Origin: Ructibacterium gallinarum
Lineage (GTDB): Bacteria > Bacillota > Clostridia > Monoglobales > Monoglobaceae
NCBI RefSeq assembly: GCF_014982785.1
Contig: NZ_JADCKB010000015.1
Coordinates: forward strand, 1 to 64,000
Length of the DNA stretch: 64,000 nucleotides
Direction: 5' to 3'
The position numbers and the translations under genes are program-made. Each line of letters starts with the position of its first letter. The stretch's first letter is position 1. The notes under the pieces are model-generated. The model had not been told where the DNA came from. It saw only the letters and a list, made by a program, of their open reading frames with translations, and did no database searches. Positions 16,706 through 23,945 of the stretch are shown here, one piece after another.

Positions 16706-18085
16706 TTAAAGGCCCAATTCCGCCTCAACCGCTTTCGCATACAGACTGCACTCCACCCGCTTCCGCTGAAGCTTACAGCTGATTTCATGCGGCTCATTGA
16801 TATCACCATTAAGCAAACATGCGTTGGCCATGCATCCGCCACTACAATAAAACTTTGCGAAACACTCTCTGCATTTCGGCTTGGTATAAACATTACATTC
16901 TTCAAACATACCCCGCAGCTCCTGATTCAGTGTATCCTGCGCAATATTACCCATTTTATATTTTTCAGTACCGACAAACTGATGACATGGATAGATATCT
17001 CCATTGGGCGCAACCGCCAAATATTCACAACCTGCTCCACAGCCTGAAAGGCGCTTAATTACACAAGGTCCCTGCTCTAAATCAATCATAAAATGAAAGA
17101 AATTAAAACCTCTGCCTTCTTTTTTGCGTTGCAAATATGCTTCTACCAATTTTTCATATTCCTCAAACAGCTTGGGCAAATCCTCCTCAGTAATGGCATA
17201 CGGCGCTCCCGGTTCGCTAACTACCGGCTCAACTGAAGTCTGTTTAAATCCCAAATCTGCCAAATGCAGAACATCCTTGGAAAAGTCAAGATTATATTTG
17301 GTAAAAGTCCCACGAACATAATAATTATCCTGATGCCGACTTTCCGCTACCTTAATCAGTTTAGGAACGATACTGTCGTAAGAACCACTTCCATCAACTT
17401 TGCATCGTACGCGGTCATTCACCTCTTTTCGCCCATCGAGGCTCAAAACCACATTGGACATATTTTTATTAATAAAAGCAAGGTTTTCATCATTGAGCAA
17501 AACTCCGTTGGTAGTTATGGTGAAACGAAAATTCTTATTATGTATTTTTTCCTGTTCCCGAGCATATTCTACCACTTCTTTCACCACATCAAAATTCATC
17601 AAGGGTTCGCCGCCAAAAAAATCTACTTCCAGATTTCTACGGTTCCCTGAATGCTGAATCAAAAAGTCCATTGCTTGCTTTCCAGTCTCCGCGCTCATTA
17701 GCTCACGCCGGTTATGATATGCACCTTCATCAGCAAAGCAATAGGCACAACGCAGATTGCAGTCATGTGCAACATGTAGGCACATGGCTTTCACCGGTGA
17801 ATGACGTTTCATATTCACCGCAATATCCGCATATTCATCGGCAGAAAACAAAACCCCATTTGCATAAAGTTCTTTGATTTCATCCCAGCCTTCTTGTAGC
17901 GCATCACGTTGATATATCTTTCCCAGTTGATCCACAGTTTTTTCAAAAACCTCTGGCTCTGGCAGCAGATCATGATCGCAAAGGAAACAAATGATATCAT
18001 AACACAGCTTGTCCAATACATGAACACAGCCGCTGTTAACATCCAGCGCAATATATTTATCCTTCATTTGAAATGCATGAACCAT
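16706..18085 (-). CDS. scfB: SCIFF peptide maturase (radical SAM/SPASM thioether-forming enzyme)
   Basis: Radical SAM enzyme of 459 residues that introduces a Cys-to-Thr-type thioether in the SCIFF precursor peptide. The first 95 residues form a peptide-binding (RRE-like) region. The SAM cluster is Cys109/Cys113/Cys116 (CNLRCAYC), followed by FFGGEPLMNF. The C-terminal SPASM region is cysteine-rich (CGAGCEYLAVAPNGDIYPCHQF cut at residues 335-356, then CRECFAKFYCSGGCMANAC) and should hold two auxiliary clusters. I start at ATG 18085 (MVHAFQ), preceded by a purine-rich AGAGAGAG; the longer frame adds 16 residues. The precursor gene lies 119 bp upstream. Confidence 0.95.
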   Translation of the reverse strand: MVHAFQMKDKYIALDVNSGCVHVLDKLCYDIICFLCDHDLLPEPEVFEKTVDQLGKIYQRDALQEGWDEIKELYANGVLFSADEYADIAVNMKRHSPVKAMCLHVAHDCNLRCAYCFADEGAYHNRRELMSAETGKQAMDFLIQHSGNRRNLEVDFFGGEPLMNFDVVKEVVEYAREQEKIHNKNFRFTITTNGVLLNDENLAFINKNMSNVVLSLDGRKEVNDRVRCKVDGSGSYDSIVPKLIKVAESRHQDNYYVRGTFTKYNLDFSKDVLHLADLGFKQTSVEPVVSEPGAPYAITEEDLPKLFEEYEKLVEAYLQRKKEGRGFNFFHFMIDLEQGPCVIKRLSGCGAGCEYLAVAPNGDIYPCHQFVGTEKYKMGNIAQDTLNQELRGMFEECNVYTKPKCRECFAKFYCSGGCMANACLLNGDINEPHEISCKLQRKRVECSLYAKAVEAELGL

Positions 18086-18148
18086 TGAAAATCTCTCTCT
18101 TTCCCTGAATGCTCTTGGTCTTTGCCGGAGCATTCATTATTAAAACAC

Positions 18149-18187
18149 AAAAAGCGGACGCCCCCGCGGGCGTCCAGCTTTTTTTCT
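18149..18187 (-). terminator. Attenuating terminator between scfA and scfB
   Basis: GGACGCCC pairs with GGGCGTCC around CCGC; on the minus strand TTTTTGTGTTTT follows. Placed between peptide and maturase, it would make far more peptide mRNA than enzyme mRNA. Confidence 0.75.
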
Positions 18188-18204
18188 TTTCTGTAAAGTC
18201 TTGC

Positions 18205-18345
18205 TTACGCTTTTTCACATTTCTGATTTGCTACCGTACAGGAAGTCTTGCAAGCAGACTGACAAGAGGTCTGACATTCACCACATCCGCCTTTTGCAGC
18301 GCTTTTCTTCAAGGTTGCCTGATTTAGTGTTTGAATTCTTTTCAT
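18205..18345 (-). CDS. scfA: SCIFF precursor peptide (six cysteines in forty-five residues)
   Basis: A 46-residue peptide. It starts MKRIQTLNQATLKKSAAKGG and ends with a cysteine-rich core holding six Cys (positions 21, 24, 28, 32, 36, 43) and interspersed Thr/Ser, matching the SCIFF family that is nearly universal in Clostridia. AGGAGAG precedes the ATG by 7 nt. It is the substrate of the radical SAM maturase downstream. The role of the mature thioether peptide is unknown. Confidence 0.96.
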   Translation of the reverse strand: MKRIQTLNQATLKKSAAKGGCGECQTSCQSACKTSCTVANQKCEKA

Positions 18346-18366
18346 AAAACAATCTCTCCTTTAGAT

Positions 18367-18774
18367 TTATCTTCTTTTCTTCGGTTTAGTATTAACACCA
18401 GCCATTCCACCAATTGCTCCGCATGCGATTCCAATAATAACGGAAAGAACAGCTCCGACCCGAAAAGCCAAAGCACCGTCTACCAGCGAACCGATCAAAT
18501 ACAGTATAACCGTATATCCCAATCCAAACAGCGCTCCGGTCAGCAGTCCATGCCTTCCAGCATGCCGAGCCGAACGAAATCCGCCCCACATAATACAAAC
18601 CGCACTGATTACTGCTGTCAAAATATCGATAGCAGAATCCGGCATGGCAAAATATGCCGCAGCAACAGCCGAGACAAAAAGTAATACGATGGTTACCGCA
18701 TAACTCAGCAATAGGTTTTTCGCTCCGTACACCATATCAAACCAATTGTTTCCATTGGGTAAATCTTTCGTCAC
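18367..18774 (-). CDS. TIGR04086 (YrzE-like) small membrane protein
   Basis: A 135-residue membrane protein with four hydrophobic helices (LLLSYAVTIVLLFVSAVAAAY, ILTAVISAVCIMWGG, LLTGALFGLGYTVILYLIG, VGAVLSVIIGIACGAIGG) and a basic tail. It matches the TIGR04086 family, a constant neighbour of the SCIFF peptide. Function unknown; a role in export or insertion of the modified peptide is only a guess from position. I start at GTG 18774, 8 nt after AGGAGG; the frame from 18792 also opens on GTG but contains that site. The SCIFF ATG follows 21 bp after the stop. Confidence 0.85.
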   Translation of the reverse strand: MTKDLPNGNNWFDMVYGAKNLLLSYAVTIVLLFVSAVAAAYFAMPDSAIDILTAVISAVCIMWGGFRSARHAGRHGLLTGALFGLGYTVILYLIGSLVDGALAFRVGAVLSVIIGIACGAIGGMAGVNTKPKKRR

Positions 18775-18840
18775 AACGTCCGCCTCCTGCACTTTTTTAC
18801 TAAAGTATATGGACAGGGGCGCTCGTTTATGACTTAAATT

Positions 18841-19215
18841 TTATTTTTCCTCTGTGGTATCCGCCGCATCCATCTCCTGGGGCTCATCTGGCAACGGTTC
18901 CAATTCTTTTTCTTTAGATGAACCTTCCTTAATCAAACGGCTAATTGCGCTTCTTTCCAGAGAAATAAAAGATTTGGTTGTTCCAACCCCACTTTCAAGC
19001 ACAAATACATCATCTTTCACCCGAACAATTTTACCCCGGATCCCGCCAATTGATGCCACTTCATCTCCGACTCGAAGATTTGCAATCATTTCGCGCAGTT
19101 TTTTCTCCTTTTTCCGCTGCGGGCGAATCAGGATAAAGTAAAAGACTGCCAATACCAGCAACATCATAAGCAACGGCGCAAACGCCGCAGGTCCTGAAGC
19201 CACTTGTTGTTCCAT
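18841..19215 (-). CDS. yajC: SecDF-associated protein YajC
   Basis: Small single-helix accessory subunit of the SecDF-YajC translocase complex, 124 residues. A hydrophobic helix (LLMMLLVLAVFYFILIRP) is followed by the invariant RPQRKKEK and a beta-rich domain (LRVGDEVASIGGIRGKIV). The acidic C-terminus is longer than usual. ATG follows GGAGG. First gene of the yajC / TIGR04086 / scfA / scfB / HD cluster. Confidence 0.95.
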   Translation of the reverse strand: MEQQVASGPAAFAPLLMMLLVLAVFYFILIRPQRKKEKKLREMIANLRVGDEVASIGGIRGKIVRVKDDVFVLESGVGTTKSFISLERSAISRLIKEGSSKEKELEPLPDEPQEMDAADTTEEK

Positions 19216-19254
19216 AATATACCTCCTCAGTAAATATAAATCGTACTTCTTATG

Positions 19255-19283
19255 ATTATATCCATATTTCGCTTATTTTGCAA
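19255..19283 (-). promoter_or_regulatory. Sigma-A promoter of the yajC-SCIFF operon
   Basis: Minus strand: TTGCAA (19283-19278), 17-bp spacer, TATAAT (19260-19255), 40 bp before yajC. Confidence 0.75.
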
Positions 19284-19356
19284 GAGTTTTTTTTATCTTT
19301 TATCATTTTGTTATAATTTTATTAGATACATCAAAAAAATCCTGTGCATAATCCCC

Positions 19357-19385
19357 TTGACATACTATTCGTTTAGCGTTAAAAT
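19357..19385 (+). promoter_or_regulatory. Sigma-A promoter of the marR-efflux operon
   Basis: TTGACA (19357-19362), 17-bp spacer, TAAAAT (19380-19385). The 118-nt leader contains the palindrome ACAATATTGT (19400-19409), a possible operator for the MarR protein, and a second TATAAT at 19467-19472 without a clear -35. Confidence 0.7.
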
Positions 19386-19503
19386 AATTAAGATTCTTAA
19401 CAATATTGTATGATGCATCGTCCACAGAGAAAAAAGAAGAAAGGGAGCTTCCTTTTTCTTTGATAGTATAATTGAATGAATGCGTTTATTTGGGGGAATT
19501 TTT

Positions 19504-19971
19504 ATGGATTGTACATTTATTGATCAATTTTACACAATTATCGAACGCTTGCGCCGCACAATGATGACGCAGCCGCATAGTGAAAACATGACCAAACAAG
19601 AATTTTTTACGATGCAAGTCATTGGCTGGTTGGAAGAGCACCACAAGAAAGCAACCACTGCACGGTTAAGCCAAGAACTGACCGTCAGCAAATCTGCAGT
19701 GTCTCAAACGGTGAACAGTTTGGAAAGCAAAGGCTTTGTTCGTCGAAAACTGGAAGCTACAGACCGGCGTCAGCCTTCTGTACATTTAACCGACCAGGGG
19801 CAACAGGCTCTTTTGCAGGAAAAAGATACATTGTATCATCAGCTTTTTTCCATATTTGGACAAATGGGTGAGGAAAAAAGCCGGCTTTTTCTTGATCTAC
19901 TGCAAGATTTTACCCTGCTGTCCGAGCAATCTTTTCAGGAAGACAAAAAATCTCAGGCACTCGGGTCATAA
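19504..19971 (+). CDS. MarR-family transcriptional regulator
   Basis: A 155-residue winged-helix regulator. The HTH is TTARLSQELTVSKSAVSQTVNSLESKG, cut here to residues about 48-73, followed by the wing RRKLEATDRRQPSVHLTDQG, which holds the conserved DRR-type arginines. ATG 19504 follows GGGGG; the open frame from 19480 adds 8 residues without a site. It precedes a MacAB-like efflux operon by 55 bp on the same strand and probably represses it in response to a small ligand; the ligand is unknown. Confidence 0.9.
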   Translation: MDCTFIDQFYTIIERLRRTMMTQPHSENMTKQEFFTMQVIGWLEEHHKKATTARLSQELTVSKSAVSQTVNSLESKGFVRRKLEATDRRQPSVHLTDQGQQALLQEKDTLYHQLFSIFGQMGEEKSRLFLDLLQDFTLLSEQSFQEDKKSQALGS

Positions 19972-20026
19972 ACTTTAAAAAATATGATATGGATATAAAT
20001 ATAATCATCTAACGGGAGACGCATGA

Positions 20027-21958
20027 ATGAATAAATTAAAAACCTTTGCAGCCGCGGCTGGCAAAAAACTCAAGCGCTTCTTTTTGGGAGTATGGAAATT
20101 TATAAAAGCGCATAAAATCTTATCTATTGTTATACTGCTCCTTTTGATTTTGGTACTTTTCATTTATAGCAGCGGGAAAAAACGCCAAGCCAACCTGAAT
20201 CCGGGATTTTCTGAAGTTCCAGTATCGCGTCAAGATATTAAGGCTACTGTAACCGGCAGTTCCGTGGTAGAACCCAACGCAGAGTATTCTATTACACCTT
20301 TGGTCACCGGCGAAATTTTAGAGGCTCCCTTTGAAGAGGGCGACTATGTGGAAAAAGGCCAGCTTATGTACCGGATTGATGCCGAAACCGTAGAAACCAG
20401 TTTGGCAAGCGCCAATATTTCCATTCAGAAAGCACAGCAGGCTTATAACGATGCTGTCAACGCACATAACTCACAAACCCTGAGCAATAGCGTCCAAAGT
20501 GCGGATATTGCCGTACAAAAGGCACAGCAAAGTTACAATGATGCGGTTGATTCACAAAACGATCTTTATGTCCGGGCCGGCACCGAAGGGCGAATTACTG
20601 AGCTTTATGTCAAGCAAGGGGATACTGTAAACAGCGGCAGCAAAATTGCTGATTTAGTAAATGATACCTACTTAAAAATCCGCGTTCCTTTTAACGAAGC
20701 AGACGCAGAACAAATTTCTCCCGGCATGACTGCAGAACTGACGCTGGTAGGCACAGGCACTAAAATTACTGGTTCTGTAACTTCTGTCAGTAGCGCAAGC
20801 GAATCTACAACAGGATATATGCGGATTCGTTATGTAAACATATCCGCTGAAAATCCCGGGGCACTCTCAGCAGGAGATTCTGCCACCGCAATGATTGGCA
20901 GTATAGCCTGTAATGATGTAGGCGTTTTTGAAGCCTTTGATTCGATTAGCATTACCGCCAAAACCTCTGGCACCATTGCTTCTTTGCAAATCGAAACCGG
21001 TGACCGGGTTTGGCCTGATACTATTCTTGCTGTATTAGAATCTGACACACTGGATTCTCAGCTAACCAATGCAGAACTTTCCCTTCGCGATGCAGAACTT
21101 GCAAAAGAACGTTCTGAACTTCAGAAGGCAGACGATAACACCAATTCTTCTATCCTCTCTGCAAAACTCGCCTTAGACGATGCAATTTTATCCCGGGATA
21201 AAATTTTAAAACAATTGGAAGACTATAATATCACTGCACCAATCTCGGGTACCATTGTCACTAAAAATAAAAAAGCCGGCGATAAGCTGGAAAGCGGCAT
21301 GTCTGCTTCGGCGGCATCCACATCCAGCACTGGCAGCGGCACGTCTTCTTCCTCCGGGAGTCTCGCCGTTATTTACGATATGAGCAGCCTTTGTTTTGAC
21401 CTAGATATTGATGAACTTGACGTGAAGAAAATTCAAGTGGGCCAACCAGTAACAATAACTGCAGACGCCTCCGAAAAGACCTATACCGGTCGGGTAGAAA
21501 ACGTCAGCGTCAACGGAACCGCAGGCACCAATGGTGTAACTACATATCCCGTTAAAATACGTATTTTAGATTTCGACAGTGATTTGCTTCCCGGTATGAA
21601 TGTAGAAGCAGAAATTGCCATCAGCCAGGTCAGCAACGCACTGTCTGTTCCAGTCAGCGCTGTCAACCGCGGCGATATTGTCTATGTTAAAGGCGAAAAA
21701 AGCGATCCAAACGACACCGCTCCAGAAGGATTTTACTCTGTCCAGGTAAAGACGGGTATCAGCAATGAGGAATATGTAGAAATTACGGATGGATTACAGG
21801 AAGGAGATATTGTATACATCCAGCAAGCTTCCCAGGAAGAACTGTCCCCTGAAATGATGATGATGCGTCAAGGCATGTCCGGAGCTGGAGGTGGGCCGCC
21901 CTCAGGCGGCGGGGGGCCGCCAGCAGGAGGAGGCGGTGGCGGAGGTGGTATGAGATGA
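20027..21958 (+). CDS. Efflux periplasmic adaptor-like (MacA/HlyD) protein
   Basis: Membrane-fusion protein of 643 residues that should sit between the ABC pump and the cell wall. One membrane helix (about residues 25-46), then a lipoyl-like half (EAPFEEGDYVEKGQLMYRID), helical hairpin rich in Gln/Ala, then further barrel-sandwich-like motifs (SGTIASLQIETGDRVWPD, SGTIVTKNKKAGDKLESG). This is longer than the usual 350-450 residues because a second adaptor-like unit follows the first. The C-terminus is Gly/Pro-rich. Its last codons supply the ribosome site for the ATPase gene, with a 4-bp overlap (ATGA). GGGAG lies 8 nt before ATG 20027. Confidence 0.87.
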   Translation: MNKLKTFAAAAGKKLKRFFLGVWKFIKAHKILSIVILLLLILVLFIYSSGKKRQANLNPGFSEVPVSRQDIKATVTGSSVVEPNAEYSITPLVTGEILEAPFEEGDYVEKGQLMYRIDAETVETSLASANISIQKAQQAYNDAVNAHNSQTLSNSVQSADIAVQKAQQSYNDAVDSQNDLYVRAGTEGRITELYVKQGDTVNSGSKIADLVNDTYLKIRVPFNEADAEQISPGMTAELTLVGTGTKITGSVTSVSSASESTTGYMRIRYVNISAENPGALSAGDSATAMIGSIACNDVGVFEAFDSISITAKTSGTIASLQIETGDRVWPDTILAVLESDTLDSQLTNAELSLRDAELAKERSELQKADDNTNSSILSAKLALDDAILSRDKILKQLEDYNITAPISGTIVTKNKKAGDKLESGMSASAASTSSTGSGTSSSSGSLAVIYDMSSLCFDLDIDELDVKKIQVGQPVTITADASEKTYTGRVENVSVNGTAGTNGVTTYPVKIRILDFDSDLLPGMNVEAEIAISQVSNALSVPVSAVNRGDIVYVKGEKSDPNDTAPEGFYSVQVKTGISNEEYVEITDGLQEGDIVYIQQASQEELSPEMMMMRQGMSGAGGGPPSGGGGPPAGGGGGGGGMR

Positions 21959-22695
21959 ATACACCTCTGATTGAATTTAAAGACGTCTACAAAATCTATC
22001 ATATGGGAGACACGGACGTCCATGCCATCGATGGCATCTGCATGAAAGTAGAAAAAGGAGAATTCTTGGCTATTGTAGGACAATCTGGAAGCGGAAAATC
22101 CACCTGCATGAATATCATAGGTTGTCTAGATGTACCCAGCAGCGGTCAGTATTTTTTAGAGGGCAAGGATGTCAGTCAGATGAATGATAATGAACTTGCT
22201 GAAATAAGAAATAAAAAGTTAGGGTTTATTTTTCAGCAGTATAATTTAATTCCGAAACTGACTGTACAGCAAAATGTGGAGTTACCCTTGCTTTATGCTG
22301 GAATGAGTGAAAAGGAACAGGCCCGACGTGCTCTTGCCTCACTTGACCGGGTTGGGCTCCGCTCCAAAGCGAAAAACCTCCCTGCACAGCTGTCGGGCGG
22401 GCAGCAGCAACGAGTATCCATTGCCCGCGCTCTTGCCGGAGATCCTTCTATTATTCTGGCAGATGAACCTACCGGGGCATTGGATTCCAAGACCGGAAAA
22501 GAGGTTTTGCAGTTTCTGAAACAACTGCACCGGGAAGGCAATACAATTGTTCTGATTACACATGATAATACCATTGCCGCGCAGGCAGAACGGGTGATAA
22601 GGATTCAGGACGGCAAAGTTGTGTATGATGGCATTGCTGATATCAATTTATTTGCACCCATTGCCCATGCGGGAGATGAGGAGGCGGCAGAATGA
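21955..22695 (+). CDS. ABC transporter ATPase, MacB/LolD type
   Basis: A 246-residue ATPase. Walker A GQSGSGKST, Q-loop FQQYNLIPKLTVQQN, signature LSGGQQQRVSIARAL, Walker B IILADEPTGALDSKTG and the switch His (LITHD) are all present. It powers the permease encoded next, with overlaps of 4 bp at both ends (ATGA), so the three pump proteins are made together. The family exports peptides, macrolides or lipoproteins, or works by mechanotransmission; the substrate here is unknown. Confidence 0.95.
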   Translation: MNTPLIEFKDVYKIYHMGDTDVHAIDGICMKVEKGEFLAIVGQSGSGKSTCMNIIGCLDVPSSGQYFLEGKDVSQMNDNELAEIRNKKLGFIFQQYNLIPKLTVQQNVELPLLYAGMSEKEQARRALASLDRVGLRSKAKNLPAQLSGGQQQRVSIARALAGDPSIILADEPTGALDSKTGKEVLQFLKQLHREGNTIVLITHDNTIAAQAERVIRIQDGKVVYDGIADINLFAPIAHAGDEEAAE

Positions 22696-23876
22696 GTTTA
22701 AAAAAGTCTTTTTTATTGGCCCTCTCCAATATTCTGTATGACAAAATGCGTTCTCTCCTGACGATGCTGGGAATTATTATTGGTGTAGCTGCTGTCATTA
22801 TTTTAATCAGCCTCATGAACGGAATGACAAAAATGATGACGGATCAGTTTGCCGAAATCGGAACCAGTACCATTACCGTCATGGTACAAAATCGTGGCGG
22901 CAGCCGCACCATTGATCCAGATACCTTCTATCAATTCCGGGACGAGCACACAGATCTTGTAAACTGGGTCACCCCAACTGTAACAGTAAGCCAGGCAACC
23001 GTAAAAACTGCGTCTTCTTCTGATTCCATTTCCACCTCAGTCACAGGCATTAACGAAGAATATGCTGATATAAAAAAGCTAGAACTGACGGAAGGCCGGT
23101 TCCTGCAATATATGGATGTTGAGCAAAAGCAAAAAGTATGTGTTATTGGTTCCTACATCCAAAAAGAATTTTTTGGTTCCGCCTCAGCCCTAAATCAATT
23201 GATAAAAATTAACGGAAATTCTTTCAAAATAGTTGGCATTTTGGAAGAAAAAGAAGACAGTGAAAGCGGAAGCGGAGACGAAGTCATCTATATTCCATAT
23301 ACCACGGCTATTAATTATGCGCAAACCGATTTTATCAGCAGCTATACCCTAAACGCCGTTTCAGATGACAAGGTAGATGCTGCCATGGCGCAAATTAATA
23401 CTATGCTCCTACAAAAAGTAGGCGACAGCGATTATTACCAAGTAAACAGCATGAAACAAATTATGGATATGGCCAATCAATTAACAGGAACCATGAAAAC
23501 CCTGCTTGTTTGTATTGCCGGCATTTCTCTGCTGGTGGGCGGTATTGGAATTATGAATATTATGCTGGTTTCTGTCACCGAACGCACCCGTGAAATCGGT
23601 ATTCGGAAATCTTTAGGAGCAAAAGGCAAAGATATTATGTCCCAATTCGTCATTGAAGCAGGCACAATTAGTGGAGTGGGAGGCGTTTTAGGCATTATAG
23701 CCGGAAGCGTACTTTCTCTGACCTTTGGGAAGATGTTGGGGCTAACAGCTTATCCGTCTCTGGGCGCCATTGCGATCGCTTTTGGCGTATCTGTAGGAAT
23801 TGGTATTTTGTTCGGCTATCTTCCTGCGAAAAATGCTGCTCGACTTAACCCCATTGACGCTCTGCGACACGAGTAA
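22692..23876 (+). CDS. ABC transporter permease, MacB/FtsX type
   Basis: A 394-residue permease with MacB topology: N-terminal helix (MLGIIIGVAAVIILISLMNG), a 220-residue extracytoplasmic domain (MacB_PCD), and three C-terminal helices, with the FtsX motif GIMNIMLVSVTERTREIGIR followed by KSLGAKGKDI. GGAGG lies 7 nt before the ATG. Last gene of the pump; together with the adaptor and ATPase it makes a MacAB-like system without an outer-membrane partner, as expected in a Firmicute. Confidence 0.93.
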   Translation: MSLKKSFLLALSNILYDKMRSLLTMLGIIIGVAAVIILISLMNGMTKMMTDQFAEIGTSTITVMVQNRGGSRTIDPDTFYQFRDEHTDLVNWVTPTVTVSQATVKTASSSDSISTSVTGINEEYADIKKLELTEGRFLQYMDVEQKQKVCVIGSYIQKEFFGSASALNQLIKINGNSFKIVGILEEKEDSESGSGDEVIYIPYTTAINYAQTDFISSYTLNAVSDDKVDAAMAQINTMLLQKVGDSDYYQVNSMKQIMDMANQLTGTMKTLLVCIAGISLLVGGIGIMNIMLVSVTERTREIGIRKSLGAKGKDIMSQFVIEAGTISGVGGVLGIIAGSVLSLTFGKMLGLTAYPSLGAIAIAFGVSVGIGILFGYLPAKNAARLNPIDALRHE

Positions 23877-23883
23877 ATACTAT
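23854..23883 (+). promoter_or_regulatory. Possible promoter of the 755-residue SLH gene
   Basis: TTGACG (23854-23859), 18-bp spacer, TACTAT (23878-23883), spanning the permease stop codon. Moderate match only. Confidence 0.3.
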
Positions 23884-23945
23884 AATAATCAGAATAACAG
23901 TTTTTGCTGTTGACTGTAATGACTTTGACAAAGGAATGTATCATT

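Noticed and set aside
21868-22083. Minus-strand frame with Pro-rich sequence
   Set aside because: Antisense of the adaptor Gly-rich tail.
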